This document shows positions 21,669 through 33,623 of a stretch of DNA of 64,000 bases, piece by piece. Numbering within the stretch: position 1 is the first letter of the stretch; each line of letters starts with the position of its first letter. Both the position numbers and the translations under genes were made by a program. Source of the DNA: Elephas maximus indicus (lineage: Eukaryota > Chordata > Mammalia > Proboscidea > Elephantidae); NCBI RefSeq assembly GCF_024166365.1, contig NC_064819.1:9064501-9128500 (forward strand), given 5' to 3'. Below the pieces are notes generated by a model. The model made no database searches. It was not told the DNA's origin and was given only the letters and a program-made list of their open reading frames with translations.

Positions 21669-24238
21669 GATGTAGCATGTGGGGATTTTAAAGGTCTTTC
21701 TTCCCATTTGGATGATAGTGATTTTGGTGCATTATTAAAGGCTCACACACCTCGATTAATACAGCAGGACAATGTAGTTCACCTAGAACTAATGGAGGAT
21801 GGAAGAAGCAAGGTGACTCCTATTTCTCAAAGAAGGTGTAGGCAGAGAAAGAAGCCGGAAGAGACTTTCTAATTGAAAATCAGCTCTGATAAGAAAAAAA
21901 CGTCAGAATATCAGAGAGAACCTCAGAGTCTAGGCTAAGGGCAAATTCAGAGAGGGTCAGTAGGCACTGGGATCCTAGAGAGTTCTACCATCCAGCAACC
22001 CAGGTGAGGGTTTGAGAAGCCACTTCTAAGGAACATCGGATTTATGGTTAAAGCACACTCTGATAAACTAGAGCTTCTATTTGCCCCAGGATAAATGTTT
22101 TTAATTTTGAATGCTGCTCTGGATTGTTTATCATGAAAATGTTGAATAATGCAATGTGGTTCCAACATGAGACTGCACCACAGAGAGGGCAGAGGCCGAA
22201 TGACTGACTGGCAAAAGAATCTCAGTTCAACACCAGAGGGAGCACCCTGGTCAGTAAAGGATGCATTGCAACAGAAGAGTGGAAGAAAATAGCTGGAAGA
22301 AAACAAAAAAGAATCCAAGACAGTGTCACACACAGAAAGGGGCTGCTGTTCCTCCCATTTAAGTCTCTTACAGAAGGCCATGTGATGTGAGTAGTAGGTT
22401 TCCATATTACCCAGGGGTCTAAACCATAACTGAAGACATGCTTTTGGCAGTATGGTAGGAGCAGGAGGGTGGATTTGGAAGGACTGCAGATGATGCCCCT
22501 GATTGAGGCCCAGGAAAGATGCCCTGAGCCTTAAGCCACATGGATGAGGTAAAGAACGTCACTGTTGGCAACACAAGATACTGTGGTTTCTATAGGAAAT
22601 TAATGTGTATTGTATGTTGCTTCCAAATGTTAATTAAATTTCTAATTAGCTAACTCTTTGATAAGAAATCTTCTTTATTCTTAGAGTGCTCAAAGGGAGG
22701 AAATAAACCAACAATGTCTATGGTCAATGAAATAAATTGTCAGAAGAGAATTTGATGTAAAAGGTCTCTGAATTAGGTCACAATACGTTTATATTAAATG
22801 ATGTTACGAGAGGCTCTCCAGAAAATGTCCTAAATGGGGAATCTCCTGGAACCAAATAACTGAGGATTTTTCTTTCTCATGGGATCAAATAGAACTATTA
22901 GACTGTAATTATTATTTGTTATAAAAGTGTGGTAAGGGCTCTGTGCCCTCCCAAAACAGAGACTGCACATCTGCAGTGAGAGACAAAAGCATGATTTTAG
23001 ATTCATGCTAAGATCCGTATTGTATAAAAATCACCATGATTCTCCTCTTTGATATCTGGGATTCTACAAGTAAATTAGGAGAAGCTAAACTCTTGTAAGG
23101 CAAAGAAGACAAAATAAGATTGTGACTGAACGTCACCATACTATCGGCCCAAAGCGTCAGACCAGGATACAGTAATAAAAGGAATCGGCATTGCTACACC
23201 TCTCCACTAGAACAGCTGGACATTTTCAGCAGACTGCCTGGTAGAGGAGAAGGAAAGGCTGGAGATGGAGATGCTGTCTTTGTATAAAGTCTTCAGAAAG
23301 AGATCTCAGCCTGATGGTGGAAAATCATGTTGGTTCTTTGTGGGAATGAAGCAGGTACACTGATGTGGCAGCCTCATTGCCACAAAGGGTCGAAGCTTCA
23401 GAGGCAAAGTCATTATTAATCCCTATAAGGTTTGGTGCAAAGGGTGTGCAGTCAACAGCAACAACCTCAGGGGCTGCTGGCTTGAATTCTCAGGCCAAGC
23501 CCACATGACCTGGAGTGTCTTTATACCCCACAGTGATTCTAGAGACTGGTGATGCTTATTTCTCTCTTCCTATTCTGTAAAGAGCTGAATCCTGCTCAGC
23601 TGATGGTATGTCCAAACACAAGATCTAGGCAAGGACACAGCTAGGGCAGAAGATTTATTTCGGGTTAGGGCTTGAACATGCAGAGCACTCAGGCCTGGAC
23701 AGAGTCCTTCAAAAGTTGGGGATTAAAATAGTGACAAGCTCAGAAGCAAACTAACTACCCAAACTCCACGTGGCAGCTAACATGGTTTAAAGAGTTGATA
23801 GAGATAAGGACATATTTGGAGTTAACTCCATGGATGAGGATTTTCTGACCCTGAGGGATGCTGGAAGCAGTATAATTTTTCTCATTTCTCCAATTTGCTC
23901 CTGAACAACAGGACAAGTAACCAGGACAGGAAAAAACAAGCACACATGCAGACTGGACTTCTGTTTTTGACCATGACATTAACTATTACTAGGCTAATAT
24001 TTCCACAGTAATCGACTAAAAATTTGGACAAACTCCATGAAGCAAATGTTTTCAGACGTTGGATACCAGGTAGTTTGTGAGAGAGTAGAAACAAATGAGT
24101 CGAACCTCAGAATTTCCCTGACTTTGCATATGGAGGCAATTCCTGGACCACAGTTTGGGGAGTTAAGCTCATGCAGAACACAATGATTTTACTTGGCTGG
24201 GGAGATAGAGACTAGGGATTGGGACTCCAATTCATGAT
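21669..24238. other. Unique intergenic sequence, repeat-poor
   Basis: About 2.5 kb with no callable gene or young repeat. An ORF at 21947-22405 (minus, 152 codons) has no domain or composition cue and is likely chance. An AT-rich segment at 22618-22652 contains 'gttaattaaatttctaatta', a pair of homeodomain-type cores. Confidence 0.5.
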
Positions 24239-24804
24239 AAAATTTGTAGAGCTTTTTTTTTTTTAATTGTGTTTTAAGCAAAAGTTTACAAGTCAAGTCA
24301 GTCTCATACAAAAATTTATACACACCTTGCTATGTACTCCTAACTGCTCTCCCCCTAATGAGACAGCACACTCTTCCTCTCCACCCTGCATTCCCTGTGA
24401 CCATTTAACCAGCTCCTGTCCCCCTCTGCCTTCTCATCTCATCTCCAGACAGGAGCTGTCCACATAGTCTCATGTGTCTACTTGAGCCAAGAAGCTCATT
24501 CCTCATCAGTATCATTTTCTGTCTTATAGTCCAGTCCAATCCCTGTCTGGAGAGCTGGCTTTGGGAATGGTTCCAGTCTTAGGCTAACAGAAGATCCAGG
24601 GACCATGACCTCTGGGGTCTTTCTAGTCTCAGTCAGACCATTAAGTCTGGTCTTGTTACAAGAATTTGAAGTCTGCATCCCACTGTTCTGCTCCATCAGG
24701 GATTCTCTATTGTGTTCCCTGTCCAGGCAGTCATTGGTTGTAGCCAGGCACCATCTGGTTTTTCTGATCTCTGGCTGATGTAGTCAAAATTTGTAGAGCT
24801 TTTT
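24239..24804 (-). mobile_element. 5'-truncated L1 LINE 3' end with 19-bp target duplication
   Basis: The element lies at 24258-24785 in minus orientation, so its poly(A) reads as T at about 24253-24264. It is bracketed by AAAATTTGTAGAGCTTTTT at 24239-24257 and 24786-24804, identical over 19 bases. It contains only 3' UTR sequence (GA-rich on the minus strand, with 'ggtgcctggctacaaccaat'). The intact long duplication suggests a comparatively young insertion. Confidence 0.92.
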
Positions 24805-25110
24805 ACTAGACAGAAGGGAGACGTGTAGAGAGGGAAAGTAAGGAATCTGCATTGGGATCTCCTTAATACTTTGGACAAAGATTAAGTTGTACATTCACAG
24901 GATAAGACTAGATGAGGCATAGCTGAGAATAGTTACTGGGATCTGTGCAGAGTGGGGACTGCAGAGGTCATAGAGTGCTAAAAGATGTAGGTGTTCCAAC
25001 CAACGTGAATAAACCTCACTGCTACTCCAAGCATTCAATTGAGACCTTAGAAAAGCCAAAAAAGAGTTGCCTCATTCTAGCCATAGTATAAAGACTACTA
25101 TAGATCTATC

Positions 25111-25282
25111 CTACCAAAAAACCAAACCAAATCTTTTGCCATCAAGTTGATTCTGACTTATAGCAACCCTGTAGGACAGAGTAGAATTGCCCCATAGGGT
25201 TTCCAAGGAGTGGCTGATGGATTAGAACTGCTGACCTTTTGGTTAGCAGCCAAGCTCTTAACCACTGTGCCACCAGTACTCC
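25111..25282 (-). repeat. AfroSINE, short type
   Basis: Minus-orientation copy with an A-rich-complement start ('aaaaaaccaaaccaaatc'), a well-preserved tail, and the head ending 'gccaccagtactcc'. It is flanked by a perfect 10-bp duplication TAGATCTATC at 25101-25110 and 25283-25292. Confidence 0.93.
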
Positions 25283-25339
25283 TAGATCTATCTTAACATG
25301 ATTTTAAAAAATGCCTTGAAACCATCAAGCTGATTTGCA

Positions 25340-27046
25340 AATAAATTAACTGCTTAAGAGAACAAAACCCAACACTCTATAAAAGAAGACAACAAAAACC
25401 AAGCTTAAAAAAAAAAAAAGTAGCATCTATAATGTCCAGTCCACAATAAAAAATTGCTGGGCATGAGAATTAAGAAAATGTGATGCATAACTAAGAAAAA
25501 ATAGCCAATAGAAATAGACCCAGAGATGACAGAGATGCGGCAATTAGCAAACAAGGACTTTAAATAGCTATTATAAATATGCTTAAGAATTTAAAGAAAA
25601 AGAGAGACATAATGAATAAAAGATAAGGAATCTCAGGAAATAAGTGGGACATATATACAAGAACTACATATATATTCTAGAACTTCAAACTGATACCTGA
25701 AATGAAATGAAAATGCAATAAATGGACACAACAGAATATTGGATATTGAAGAAGAAAAAAATCAGTGAATATAAAGGCAGGACAATGAAAATTATTCAAA
25801 TTGAATCACAGAGGCAATGAGAGAGCTGAAAAAATAAAACCTCAGTGACTATAGGGTATGATCAAGCAGTCTAATAAATACATGATTGGATTTCCAGTGA
25901 AAGAGGAGACAGAGGTTGCCACAAAAATCATTTTTTAAGAAATAGTGACTGAAAATTTTCCAAATTTGATGGAAAATATCAACCCACGGATCAAAGAGAG
26001 CCAGCACACCAAAATCAGAATAAAGACACAAACACACACACATACAAACAAAATCTAAGCATATTATAGTCATCTTGCTGGGAACAAAAAAATAATAATA
26101 ATAATTTTAAAAGCAGATAGATAATAAAGACACAAAATGGTAAGAGTTTCCATGGATCTCTCATTAGAAACAGTACAAAGCAGAAGATAACAGAATGACA
26201 TATTTAAAAATCTGAAAGAAAAAATGAAAAAACGTCAATCTAGAATTCTACATACAGTAAAAATATCCTTTACAAATGAAGACAATTTCAGATAAAGAAA
26301 AACTGAGATAATTTATTGCCAGCAGATCTGCCTGACAAGAAATTTTTAAGGACATCCTTTGAACTGCAAGAAAATGATGAAAACTCTGAACATCCATGAA
26401 AGATATTAAAATAGTTACAAACACATGGAAAGACATACCACGTACGTGAATAAGAAATTCGACATCATGAATATCTTAATTCTAAGTAAATTCATGAACT
26501 TAATGCAGCTGTAGCAAAAATATCAATAGAATTTTTTTCTTGAGCTAGACAAATTAATTACAAAGTTTATTTGTAGGAACAAACAAGAAAAATTAGCTAG
26601 AAAAACCCTGGAAAAAAAAGAAGAGTAATGAGGAAGAGGCTAGCCTATAGGATATTAAAACATATTATAATCCTTTAAAATTAAAACAATATGGTGTTCA
26701 CATATGAATAGACAGAATAAAAAGCCTAAAAATGGATTTAAGTGTGTATGACAATTTGATATATGAAAAAATGACATCTCAAGTCATGGGGAAAGACTGG
26801 CTTTTTAATAAATGATGTTGAGACAACTACATAGCAATCTGGAAAAAAGGTAATATTGACTCCATCCTCACACCATTCACCAAAACAACTTCAAAACAGA
26901 TCAGAGATTTAAATATAAAAAATAAAAACATACAAGAACTAAAAGGAAAAGTAGGCAAATTCCTTTATAACTTGGGGAGAAGGAAAAATTTTCCTCCATG
27001 ACTTAAAGTTCAGAAACAATAATGAGAGTAATTGGTATATTAGAAT
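25340..27046 (+). mobile_element. Degraded L1M/HAL1-type LINE
   Basis: A-rich sequence resembling old L1/HAL1. It includes 'gaaaattttccaaatttgatggaaa' (from 25955), 'gaattctacatacagtaaaa' (from 26239), and ORF2-like segments at 26760-26960. No frame survives. It appears to continue after the Tigger-like element, at about 27450-27720. Confidence 0.6.
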
Positions 27047-27047
27047 A

Positions 27048-27415
27048 CAGTAGTTCCCCCTTATCTACGGGGCATATGTTCCAAGATCCCACATAGGTAA
27101 AACCATGGATAGTACTGAACCCTATATATACTATGTTTTGACGTACACATACATACCTATGATAAAGTTTAATTTATAAATTAGGTACAGTAAAAGATTA
27201 ACAACAATAACTAATAATAAAATAGAACAATTATAATGAAATTAAAAAAAATGAAATACTTTAATAAAAGTTACGTGAATGTGATCCCTGGGTGAGACTG
27301 AGCTAGAAGGCTTGAGATTTCATCACGCTACTTATTTAGCATTTTTGGACCACAGTTGACTGATACTCTGGAAAGCAAAACTGTGGGTAAGGGGTGGTGG
27401 GGAAGGATGCTACTG
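27048..27415 (+). mobile_element. Tigger-like (Tc1/mariner, pogo-type) MITE
   Basis: It begins CAGTAGTTCCCCCTTATCTA, and its far end reads as the imperfect inverted repeat (...'gtaaggggtggtgggg'...'gctactg'). TA dinucleotides sit at both borders (27046-27047, 27416-27417), as for Tc1/mariner insertions. The 368-bp body has the typical 'gataaagtttaatttataaa' segment and no transposase ORF. Strand assignment is arbitrary. Confidence 0.8.
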
Positions 27416-27417
27416 TA

Positions 27418-27761
27418 CAGAGCATATTTAAAATGTAAAATTTTGCAATAAAAAATAAGCAAAATGAAAAGCTGGGAAAAATACTACAGACTAATCTCTG
27501 TAGTATATAAAGTGTTTCTTTTTAAAATCTAGAACACAAGACCAATAACTTAACAAAACTAAGGGCAAAAGACACCAACAAATAAGTTCACAGATAAGGA
27601 AATTTTTGGAAACATATGGAAAGATCCTTACCTCACTCATAAAAAGAGAAACACAAAACAACACTGAGATGCTATTTCTTACCTCCCAGTAAAATCCATG
27701 AGTCTAACCATATACCCTTTGGCAAGGCTAGAGAAAAACATTAGTTCTTATAGCTGACACA
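27418..27761 (+). mobile_element. L1 fragment, continuation after the Tigger-like element
   Basis: Sequence such as 'aaaagagaaacacaaaacaacactgagatg' (27642-27671) resembles the L1 ORF2 C-terminal region. Broken frames, no ends visible. Confidence 0.5.
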
Positions 27762-27962
27762 GGAGTCCCTGGGTAGTGCAAAAGGTTAAGTGCCTGACTA
27801 CTAGCTAAAAGATTGGTGGTTTGAACCACCCAGTGGTGCCTTGGAAGAAAGGCCTGGCAATCTGTTTCTGAAAGGTCACAACCAGGAAAACCTTGTACAG
27901 TGCATACATAGGGTCGCCATGAGTTACAACTGACTCGGTAGCAACTGGTTTTTGGTTTTGAG
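27762..27962 (+). repeat. AfroSINE, type B
   Basis: Begins 'ggagtccctgggtagtgcaa', has the B-box-like 'ggtttgaaccacc', the middle 'ggaagaaaggcctggcaatc', and the tail 'agggtcgccatgagttac', ending 'tggtttttggttttg'. Confidence 0.88.
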
Positions 27963-28080
27963 CTGGTGGAAGGCAAAATGACAACCTCAAATAAAATTAC
28001 ATGTATATGTATCAATCCTATATTTCTTTAACTTTAGCGATACCCTGAATTCTATTTTTTATCTGGAAACATTTTAAAGA

Positions 28081-28102
28081 CTCCTTTTTTTTTTTTTTTT
28101 TT
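28081..28102. repeat. T homopolymer run
   Basis: A T-run of about 17-18 bases. It may be the complement of a retroposon tail, but no element body is recognised on its 3' side. Confidence 0.6.
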
Positions 28103-28149
28103 ATAATGAGAATAGAGTTGGAATGTTCCACCATCCCCATATTTGCTAA

Positions 28150-28230
28150 GTAAAAACCAAACCAGTTTCCGTCAAGTCCGTTTCAACTCATGGCAACCCC
28201 ATGTGTTGCAGAGGAGAACCACAAATGTTT
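28150..28230 (-). repeat. AfroSINE tail fragment
   Basis: Minus-orientation tail only ('gtttcaactcatggcaaccc', 'catgtgttgcagaggagaac'). The head is missing. Confidence 0.65.
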
Positions 28231-28797
28231 CAACATTCTAGCTTGGTCCCAAACAGGGTGGACATGCTTTGTCACTGGTTTCTAACGCACTAAGTATTCT
28301 TTAGGTGGCCCTCAATCTTCAGTCTCTTTTACAGCCCCTTCTTCAAGGAAGTGGAGGCACTATGAGAAGTAGCATCAAGTGTTGTACCGGAAAGCAGCTG
28401 CCCTGCCCTGCCCCACCCAATGTTGTCCAGAATCTTGGCCATTTTTTCCCTAATGATTCTGTACTCTTTTCCTCAGAAGGCCCATTTGGCCACCACCCAA
28501 ATAGGACCCCACTCCATGTCTTAACCTGTTAGGAGTTAGGAATCCTTCCTGGGGAGACAGCATAGGACCCTGCAGAACCCTCACTCTATCGTGATTGCTT
28601 TTCTCATTTAAAGGTCTCTTTTTATGTGTCTCTGTGTTTCTCACTGTACCTTTCCTGTCTTTATCTCTTTTTAAAATATCCTTTTGCTATTCCTTCTCTG
28701 CCTCACTCTTGAGGTCTATCCTTGTCTCTTACTCCAAGTATTCCCTTTTCTCATTCTTTTCTCTTTTTCACCTTTAACATTAAATCCCATTTAAAGA
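28231..28797. other. Intergenic, unclassified
   Basis: Pyrimidine-rich stretches at 28590-28790. Short ORFs are not convincing. No gene or classified repeat. Confidence 0.45.
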
Positions 28798-28991
28798 AAA
28801 AAAAAAAGTCCATTGCCATCAAGTCAATTCAGACTCATAGGGACCCTACAGGACAGAGGGTTTCCAAGGCTGTAAATCTTTTATGGAAGCAAACTGCCAC
28901 ATCTTTCTCCCGTGGAGCGGCTGGTGGGTTAGAACCGCAGACCTTTTAGCCAGCAGCCAAATGCTTTAACCACTGTGACACCAGGTTTCCT
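28798..28991 (-). repeat. AfroSINE, type A
   Basis: Minus-orientation copy beginning with an A-run (28798-28807). The tail has a deletion ('ggacagagggtttccaagg' lacks the usual 'tagaactgccccata'). The head ends 'gacaccaggtttcc'. Confidence 0.88.
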
Positions 28992-29447
28992 CGTTTAACA
29001 CTGAATACACATTTTAATTATTTTTGACTTATTGAATAAAATTTGTTCTCTAATCTTAATTTGATAAATCAATGAGTGAAATTTCGTATGCCTATTTTTT
29101 TTATTCTTGTGTGAAAACAAATCAGTACGTGAAAAACAAAATTAACACCATTTTTCTAATCCCTGACTACTTCATTTGATTGGGTCCCTGGTCCCTGGTC
29201 CAAGCACTAATAGCCAACATTTGTTGGTACCACAAGGGGGCAGTGCAATCAAATAGATCATCTATTTTAACCCAATTGGCTCTAATCCGGGGAGTCGGAA
29301 GAGGTGGTAAGGAGCTTTCTCTGGAGAGGACAGTAGCAGGATACAGCATTTGCTTGCTTCTGTCACAGGAGAGCTATGACAGGCAGAGCATGAAGACTCA
29401 ACAGGCTTTCTGACTAATCGGCCTTCGTATCTATGAAATGAGGCACT
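28992..29447. other. Intergenic, unclassified
   Basis: AT-rich, then unique sequence. No supported gene or repeat. Confidence 0.4.
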
Positions 29448-29458
29448 TAGAACCAATT

Positions 29459-29653
29459 ACCCATTGGAACTAAGTCGATTCTGACTCATAGTGACCCTGA
29501 AGGACAGAGTAGAACTGCCCCATAGGATTTTCAAGGTTGTAATCTTTACAAAGGCAGAGCGCCACATCTTTCTCCCACGGAGCAGCTGGTGGGGTCGAAC
29601 CGCTAACCTTTTGGTTAATAGATAAGCCTTTAACCACTGCACCACCAGGGCTC
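29459..29653 (-). repeat. AfroSINE, type A
   Basis: Minus-orientation full-length copy with the head ending 'gcaccaccagggctc'. It is flanked by an 11-bp duplication with one change (TAGAACCAATT at 29448-29458, TAGAATCAATT at 29654-29664). Confidence 0.92.
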
Positions 29654-29664
29654 TAGAATCAATT

Positions 29665-30175
29665 TAAAGGCCTTATAAAGTTCACCGGTCTCAAACGCCT
29701 AAGCGTCTGTTTTGATTGAAAATAAGGAGGTAATGGAGGGTAGTGAGATCAAGGATGACTTTGAATCTTTGAGTATGACTGAGCAGAGGTGGTAGAACGG
29801 CCAAAAAGAAATACCTAGCTGGCATTTGGAGTTTTGTGCCTAGAGCTCAGAGAGAATGAGGAAAAGAAATGAAATTTGGGGTATCACATGGAAGTGTCCT
29901 CTAAAGAGGAGAAAGAGAACAGTAATGCTCTGTGGTCTCCACCCTGATGGTTTATGCAGGGCTCTGCTTCCCGCTCCTATGTCTTCCTGACCTACCAAAC
30001 CGGAACAAATATGTGCCTGTCCTAACTCTTTCATTTGCGAGTAACAAAAACTCGCTTCAAATTAGATTCAGTAAAAAAGAAATTTATTGGTTCCTGTAAC
30101 CGAACAGTCTACAGTAGTACCTACCAATAGAAATATAATGTGAGAGCATATAGAATTTAAAAATTATTAGTAAAC
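29665..30175. other. Intergenic, possible ancient repeat at the 3' end
   Basis: The segment near 30060-30110 ('agaaatttattggttcctgt') resembles a common mammalian LTR or DNA-transposon edge, but I cannot name the family. No gene. Confidence 0.35.
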
Positions 30176-30384
30176 TCAAAAAACCAAACAAGTTGCCATC
30201 AAGTCAATTTCAACTCATAGTGACCCTATAGGACAGAGTAGAACTGCCCCATAGTGTTTCCAAAGTTGTGACCTTTATGGAAGCAGGCTGCCACATCTTT
30301 CTCCTGTGGAGCGGGTGATTGGTTCGAACAACTGAACTTTCAGTTAGCAGCTGAGTGCTTAACCATTGCACCACCTGGTCTCCT
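30176..30384 (-). repeat. AfroSINE, type A (cluster member 1)
   Basis: Minus-orientation copy with a complete head, middle and tail, ending 'gcaccacctggtctcc'. It is the first of three SINEs in 630 bases, all in the same orientation. Confidence 0.9.
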
Positions 30385-30387
30385 AAA

Positions 30388-30553
30388 TAGTTATTGTGGT
30401 TATGTGCCATCAATTCGATTCCGACTCATAGTGACCTTGTAGGACAGAGTAGAATTGCCCCCATAGGATTTCCAATGAGCAGGTGGTGGATTTGAACTGC
30501 CTATCTTCTGGTTAGCAGCATGAGCTCCTAACCACTTCACTACCAGGCCTCCA
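30388..30553 (-). repeat. AfroSINE, short type (cluster member 2)
   Basis: Minus-orientation copy ending 'cactaccaggcctcc'. It follows member 1 with almost no spacer, so it probably inserted at or beside that element's 5' end. Confidence 0.88.
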
Positions 30554-30639
30554 AATTGTTAGCAGAAACATTTTTTAAAAAGTTAAATGATCCAGATGAA
30601 ATTAATTTTAGTAATATATGTTATTTAAACCTTAACAAC

Positions 30640-30805
30640 AACAAAAAACCAAACTTCTTGCCATCAAGTTGATTCCGAATCATAGCGGCCCGATAGGACA
30701 GGGCAGAACTGCCCCATAGGGTTTCCAAGGAGCGGCTGGTGGATTCAAACTGCTGACCTTTTGGTTAGCAGCCGAGCTCTTAACCACTACATCACCTGGG
30801 CTCCC
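30640..30805 (-). repeat. AfroSINE, short type (cluster member 3)
   Basis: Minus-orientation copy beginning 'aaaaaaccaaacttcttgcc' and ending 'catcacctgggctcc', with well-preserved A- and B-box regions in reverse complement. Confidence 0.9.
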
Positions 30806-32014
30806 TACATACCAAAACTTATTCTACTTTCAACATGTAATCAAAGTGTTAAAATTTTAATGAAATATTTTACCTTTTTTTTTTTTCCACCATCTTTAAA
30901 ATCTGGTACTTAGTTTACATTTCTAGCACACTTCCATTTGGACTAGGCACATTTCAAGTGCTCAGGAGCCACATGCACAAGTGGCTGCCATATTGGACAC
31001 TGCAGGTCTAGGACCAGACCCTTCAGATATGACTGCATCCAGCGACTCAAATCGTGAGCATTGGGCTCTTTCTCAGTTTTGTTTTTCTTTGCATATTAGG
31101 TTCATCCTTTCCAAAATCCTTCTTGGGGAGATAGCATAGATCCCTGTGTTACCTTCATTTGGCCATGGAAGATGGCACAAAAGTGGCTCCAATTTAAATC
31201 ATCCTTCTTGCTTACAATCACAGAGGAAAAGACGTCTTTGATTGGCCCTGCTGCTGTCATATGATCATTCACGAACCAATCTTTGAGGCCAGGGGAAGGG
31301 AGTTAATTCTAACCTTCATTGTCTTCAATAATGCTGACAAAAATGGTCTAGTTACCCAGGCTTGGATTACATGTTCCTCTCTGGACCTGGGGGTGGAGTG
31401 AGTGGTCTAGTCAGCTCACTTGAACCACTTCGAATCAAAGAAGGCAGGTCCCCAAAGGAAGGTAAGTGACACAAATCACATATGTCCACTAAACTTCCAC
31501 TTTTGTTTTTAAGCTGCCCCACATCCACGGCCAGGCAAGGGGGACTAGGAAGGCCTGTATTAATAGCTGCCCAGCCACTCATACCTTGATGACCAATTCC
31601 TCTTTTTCTACTTACACCATGATCATTGTGTCATGGAGCTGAATTCTCACTGGATTTCCACTCCTAAGTCTGCAGGTCCCTTTCACCTGCTTTTCAGTGT
31701 CTATAGATGGATCTCTCCCATGCTTACCCTCTGCCTATGTGGGACTCCGCTGAGGGCCTAACCCCTGTTTTTCCTTCAAGCCCCTGGGAACTTGGATTTA
31801 ATCTTGCCCATTTCACTGTCCTTTCTTCCTGGTGGGTTGGTGTCCCAGTCTGGAGCTGACATTTGGTCTGATGCTCAGGGCCAGTACTTCCAGGTCATCT
31901 CTTTTATTCAACTCTAGTTGTGCTTGAGTGGCAACTTCAGACTTCGTGGCTCTCTTCTGAAGATGGCTCCAATAACAATAGTAATGATAATAACCAGGAA
32001 ACGATATAGTACAG
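30806..32014. other. Intergenic, unclassified
   Basis: A T-run lies at about 30873-30887. The segment at 31000-31300 could be the continuation of the old repeat edge at 30060, with the SINE cluster inside it. That is a guess. No gene is supported. Confidence 0.35.
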
Positions 32015-32215
32015 AGAATAACAGCACAGACTGTAGAACCAAACTCAAGCTGGGATTCAAATCCCAGCTCTGACACTTACTGCTTGTGTGACGTTGGGCA
32101 AATTAGTTAGCCTTTCTATACCTCAATTTCTTCATCTTCAAGATGTAAATAAAATAGGGCCTGTTTAATAGGTTTGTGGGGTGAATTAGGTAAGTAAATA
32201 TATGTGAATATTAAA
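32015..32215 (+). repeat. MIR SINE (ancient mammalian)
   Basis: The MIR core order is clear: 'gggattcaaatcccagctct', 'gacacttactgcttgtgtga', 'gttgggcaaattagttagcc' and 'ctcaatttcttcatcttcaa'. Confidence 0.85.
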
Positions 32216-33614
32216 AGAGTCTCTTTAAGTATAGATCAGGGAAGATTTGATCAAGGAAACAGAACCATTAAGAGTTTTATGGAATGAGAGTTTAATTATA
32301 GGGAGTAGACCTTACATAATTGTGGAGAATATCTGAGTAAGTGAAGGTCTAAAAGGAGAAAACCGGAGAATCAGCAAAGTGTCACTAACCAGGGACCACA
32401 AAGGGGCACTGATGAAGGGGACTGTTGCCCCTGCATCTGCCTGAAGTGCTTGTCACAGGACCAGGCCGTTGCAGAGGAAAAGCTGGACCAAAGCAGAGTA
32501 AAGCAAGGAAAACTGGGGCACACAACACAAACTGTAACCCAAGACTGCCTAACCCACACATTGCAGGTGACCCCAAAAAAAGAAGCCGGTGTCCTCGCCC
32601 AGAGCTACACGTGGCCTGGCCTGGAACTTGGAGAAGCTGAAGGAGATGGCAGGAACTGGTGGAGCTGGAAGCCCAGTGGCTGCCAACTCCAACAATGTCA
32701 GACAGAGAATCAACAACCGTAGTGTCAGCTGCGGTGGCCCGGGGCCCAACACCAACCTTCTGACCACAGTTGGCCACAGTTTCACTTTTGCCTTTTAAAT
32801 CTCAAGATTTCCCTTGTAGCTGATTCTAATTCAGAACCATATAAGGAAAGAAATCCTTGGAAATATACTGTCAGTTGAGCTAAATAGTCACAGAATAAAA
32901 CCACCACCAAGTATTAGCTATTATTATTATTACCAATATTGTGTATGGGTCTTACTTATTGCTTATATGACACTCCCCTGAAGTGAATGGGTATCTTAGT
33001 AATATCACTACATATGCGGAGTTTACAAAGTGTTACCACCTGCACGATTTTACTTAACTCACGTAGCAATCCAGTTGAGCAGGCAAGGTAGGTTTTATGA
33101 CCCACAGAAAGATTACGGAGCTGGCAAGTGGCAAGGCTGCAATTCAACTGCAGGTCTCCTGGTTCATTCCCAATCCAGCACACCCACTACAGTCCATCAC
33201 CTCACACCACTCAAGAACCCTACACGTAGCGTGGACACTAAACAGCATTTATTAACTTGAATTTCAATCTCCAGATACACATAAATTAAACAAGAATGAG
33301 CAATCTCATGGCACAGAGAAACCAGCCTTCATGGGACATTTGTGGGATCACTGTCATGGCTAACAAGTTACGCCTCCTATGCCTGCCCAAACCCGAATGT
33401 TGAATTTCTAAGAAATGCAGTTTTCACAATTTGCAGCAAGTGTCACCCTAGAGTTACTGAGAAACCAATGCCTGACATCTAAGTGTATCGAGAAAGACGA
33501 TCAACGTAATACACGTCACATAAGGCAGGACATTTGCTTCCATTTTAACCTGGACAAAACAATATAAAACAAAAAGAAAAACCACTGCACCACGTCCTGT
33601 TACACTGCAGACAG
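32216..33614. other. Intergenic; possible old LTR-like and MIR remnants
   Basis: GC-richer sequence at 32380-32800 gives overlapping ORFs on both strands (up to 130 codons), with no domain and no splice context. I consider them chance. A MIR-like tail may lie at 33030-33185. No gene is supported. Confidence 0.4.
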
Positions 33615-33623
33615 CAGCTGTTT

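Noticed and set aside
21947..22405. 152-codon ORF on the minus strand in unique DNA
   Set aside because: No domain, signal or splice context is visible. The length is within chance for a 64-kb window searched in six frames.
32385..32777. Overlapping ORFs on both strands (up to 130 codons), possible pseudogene
   Set aside because: The local GC-rich composition lengthens ORFs by chance, several frames are open at once, and no recognisable protein appears.
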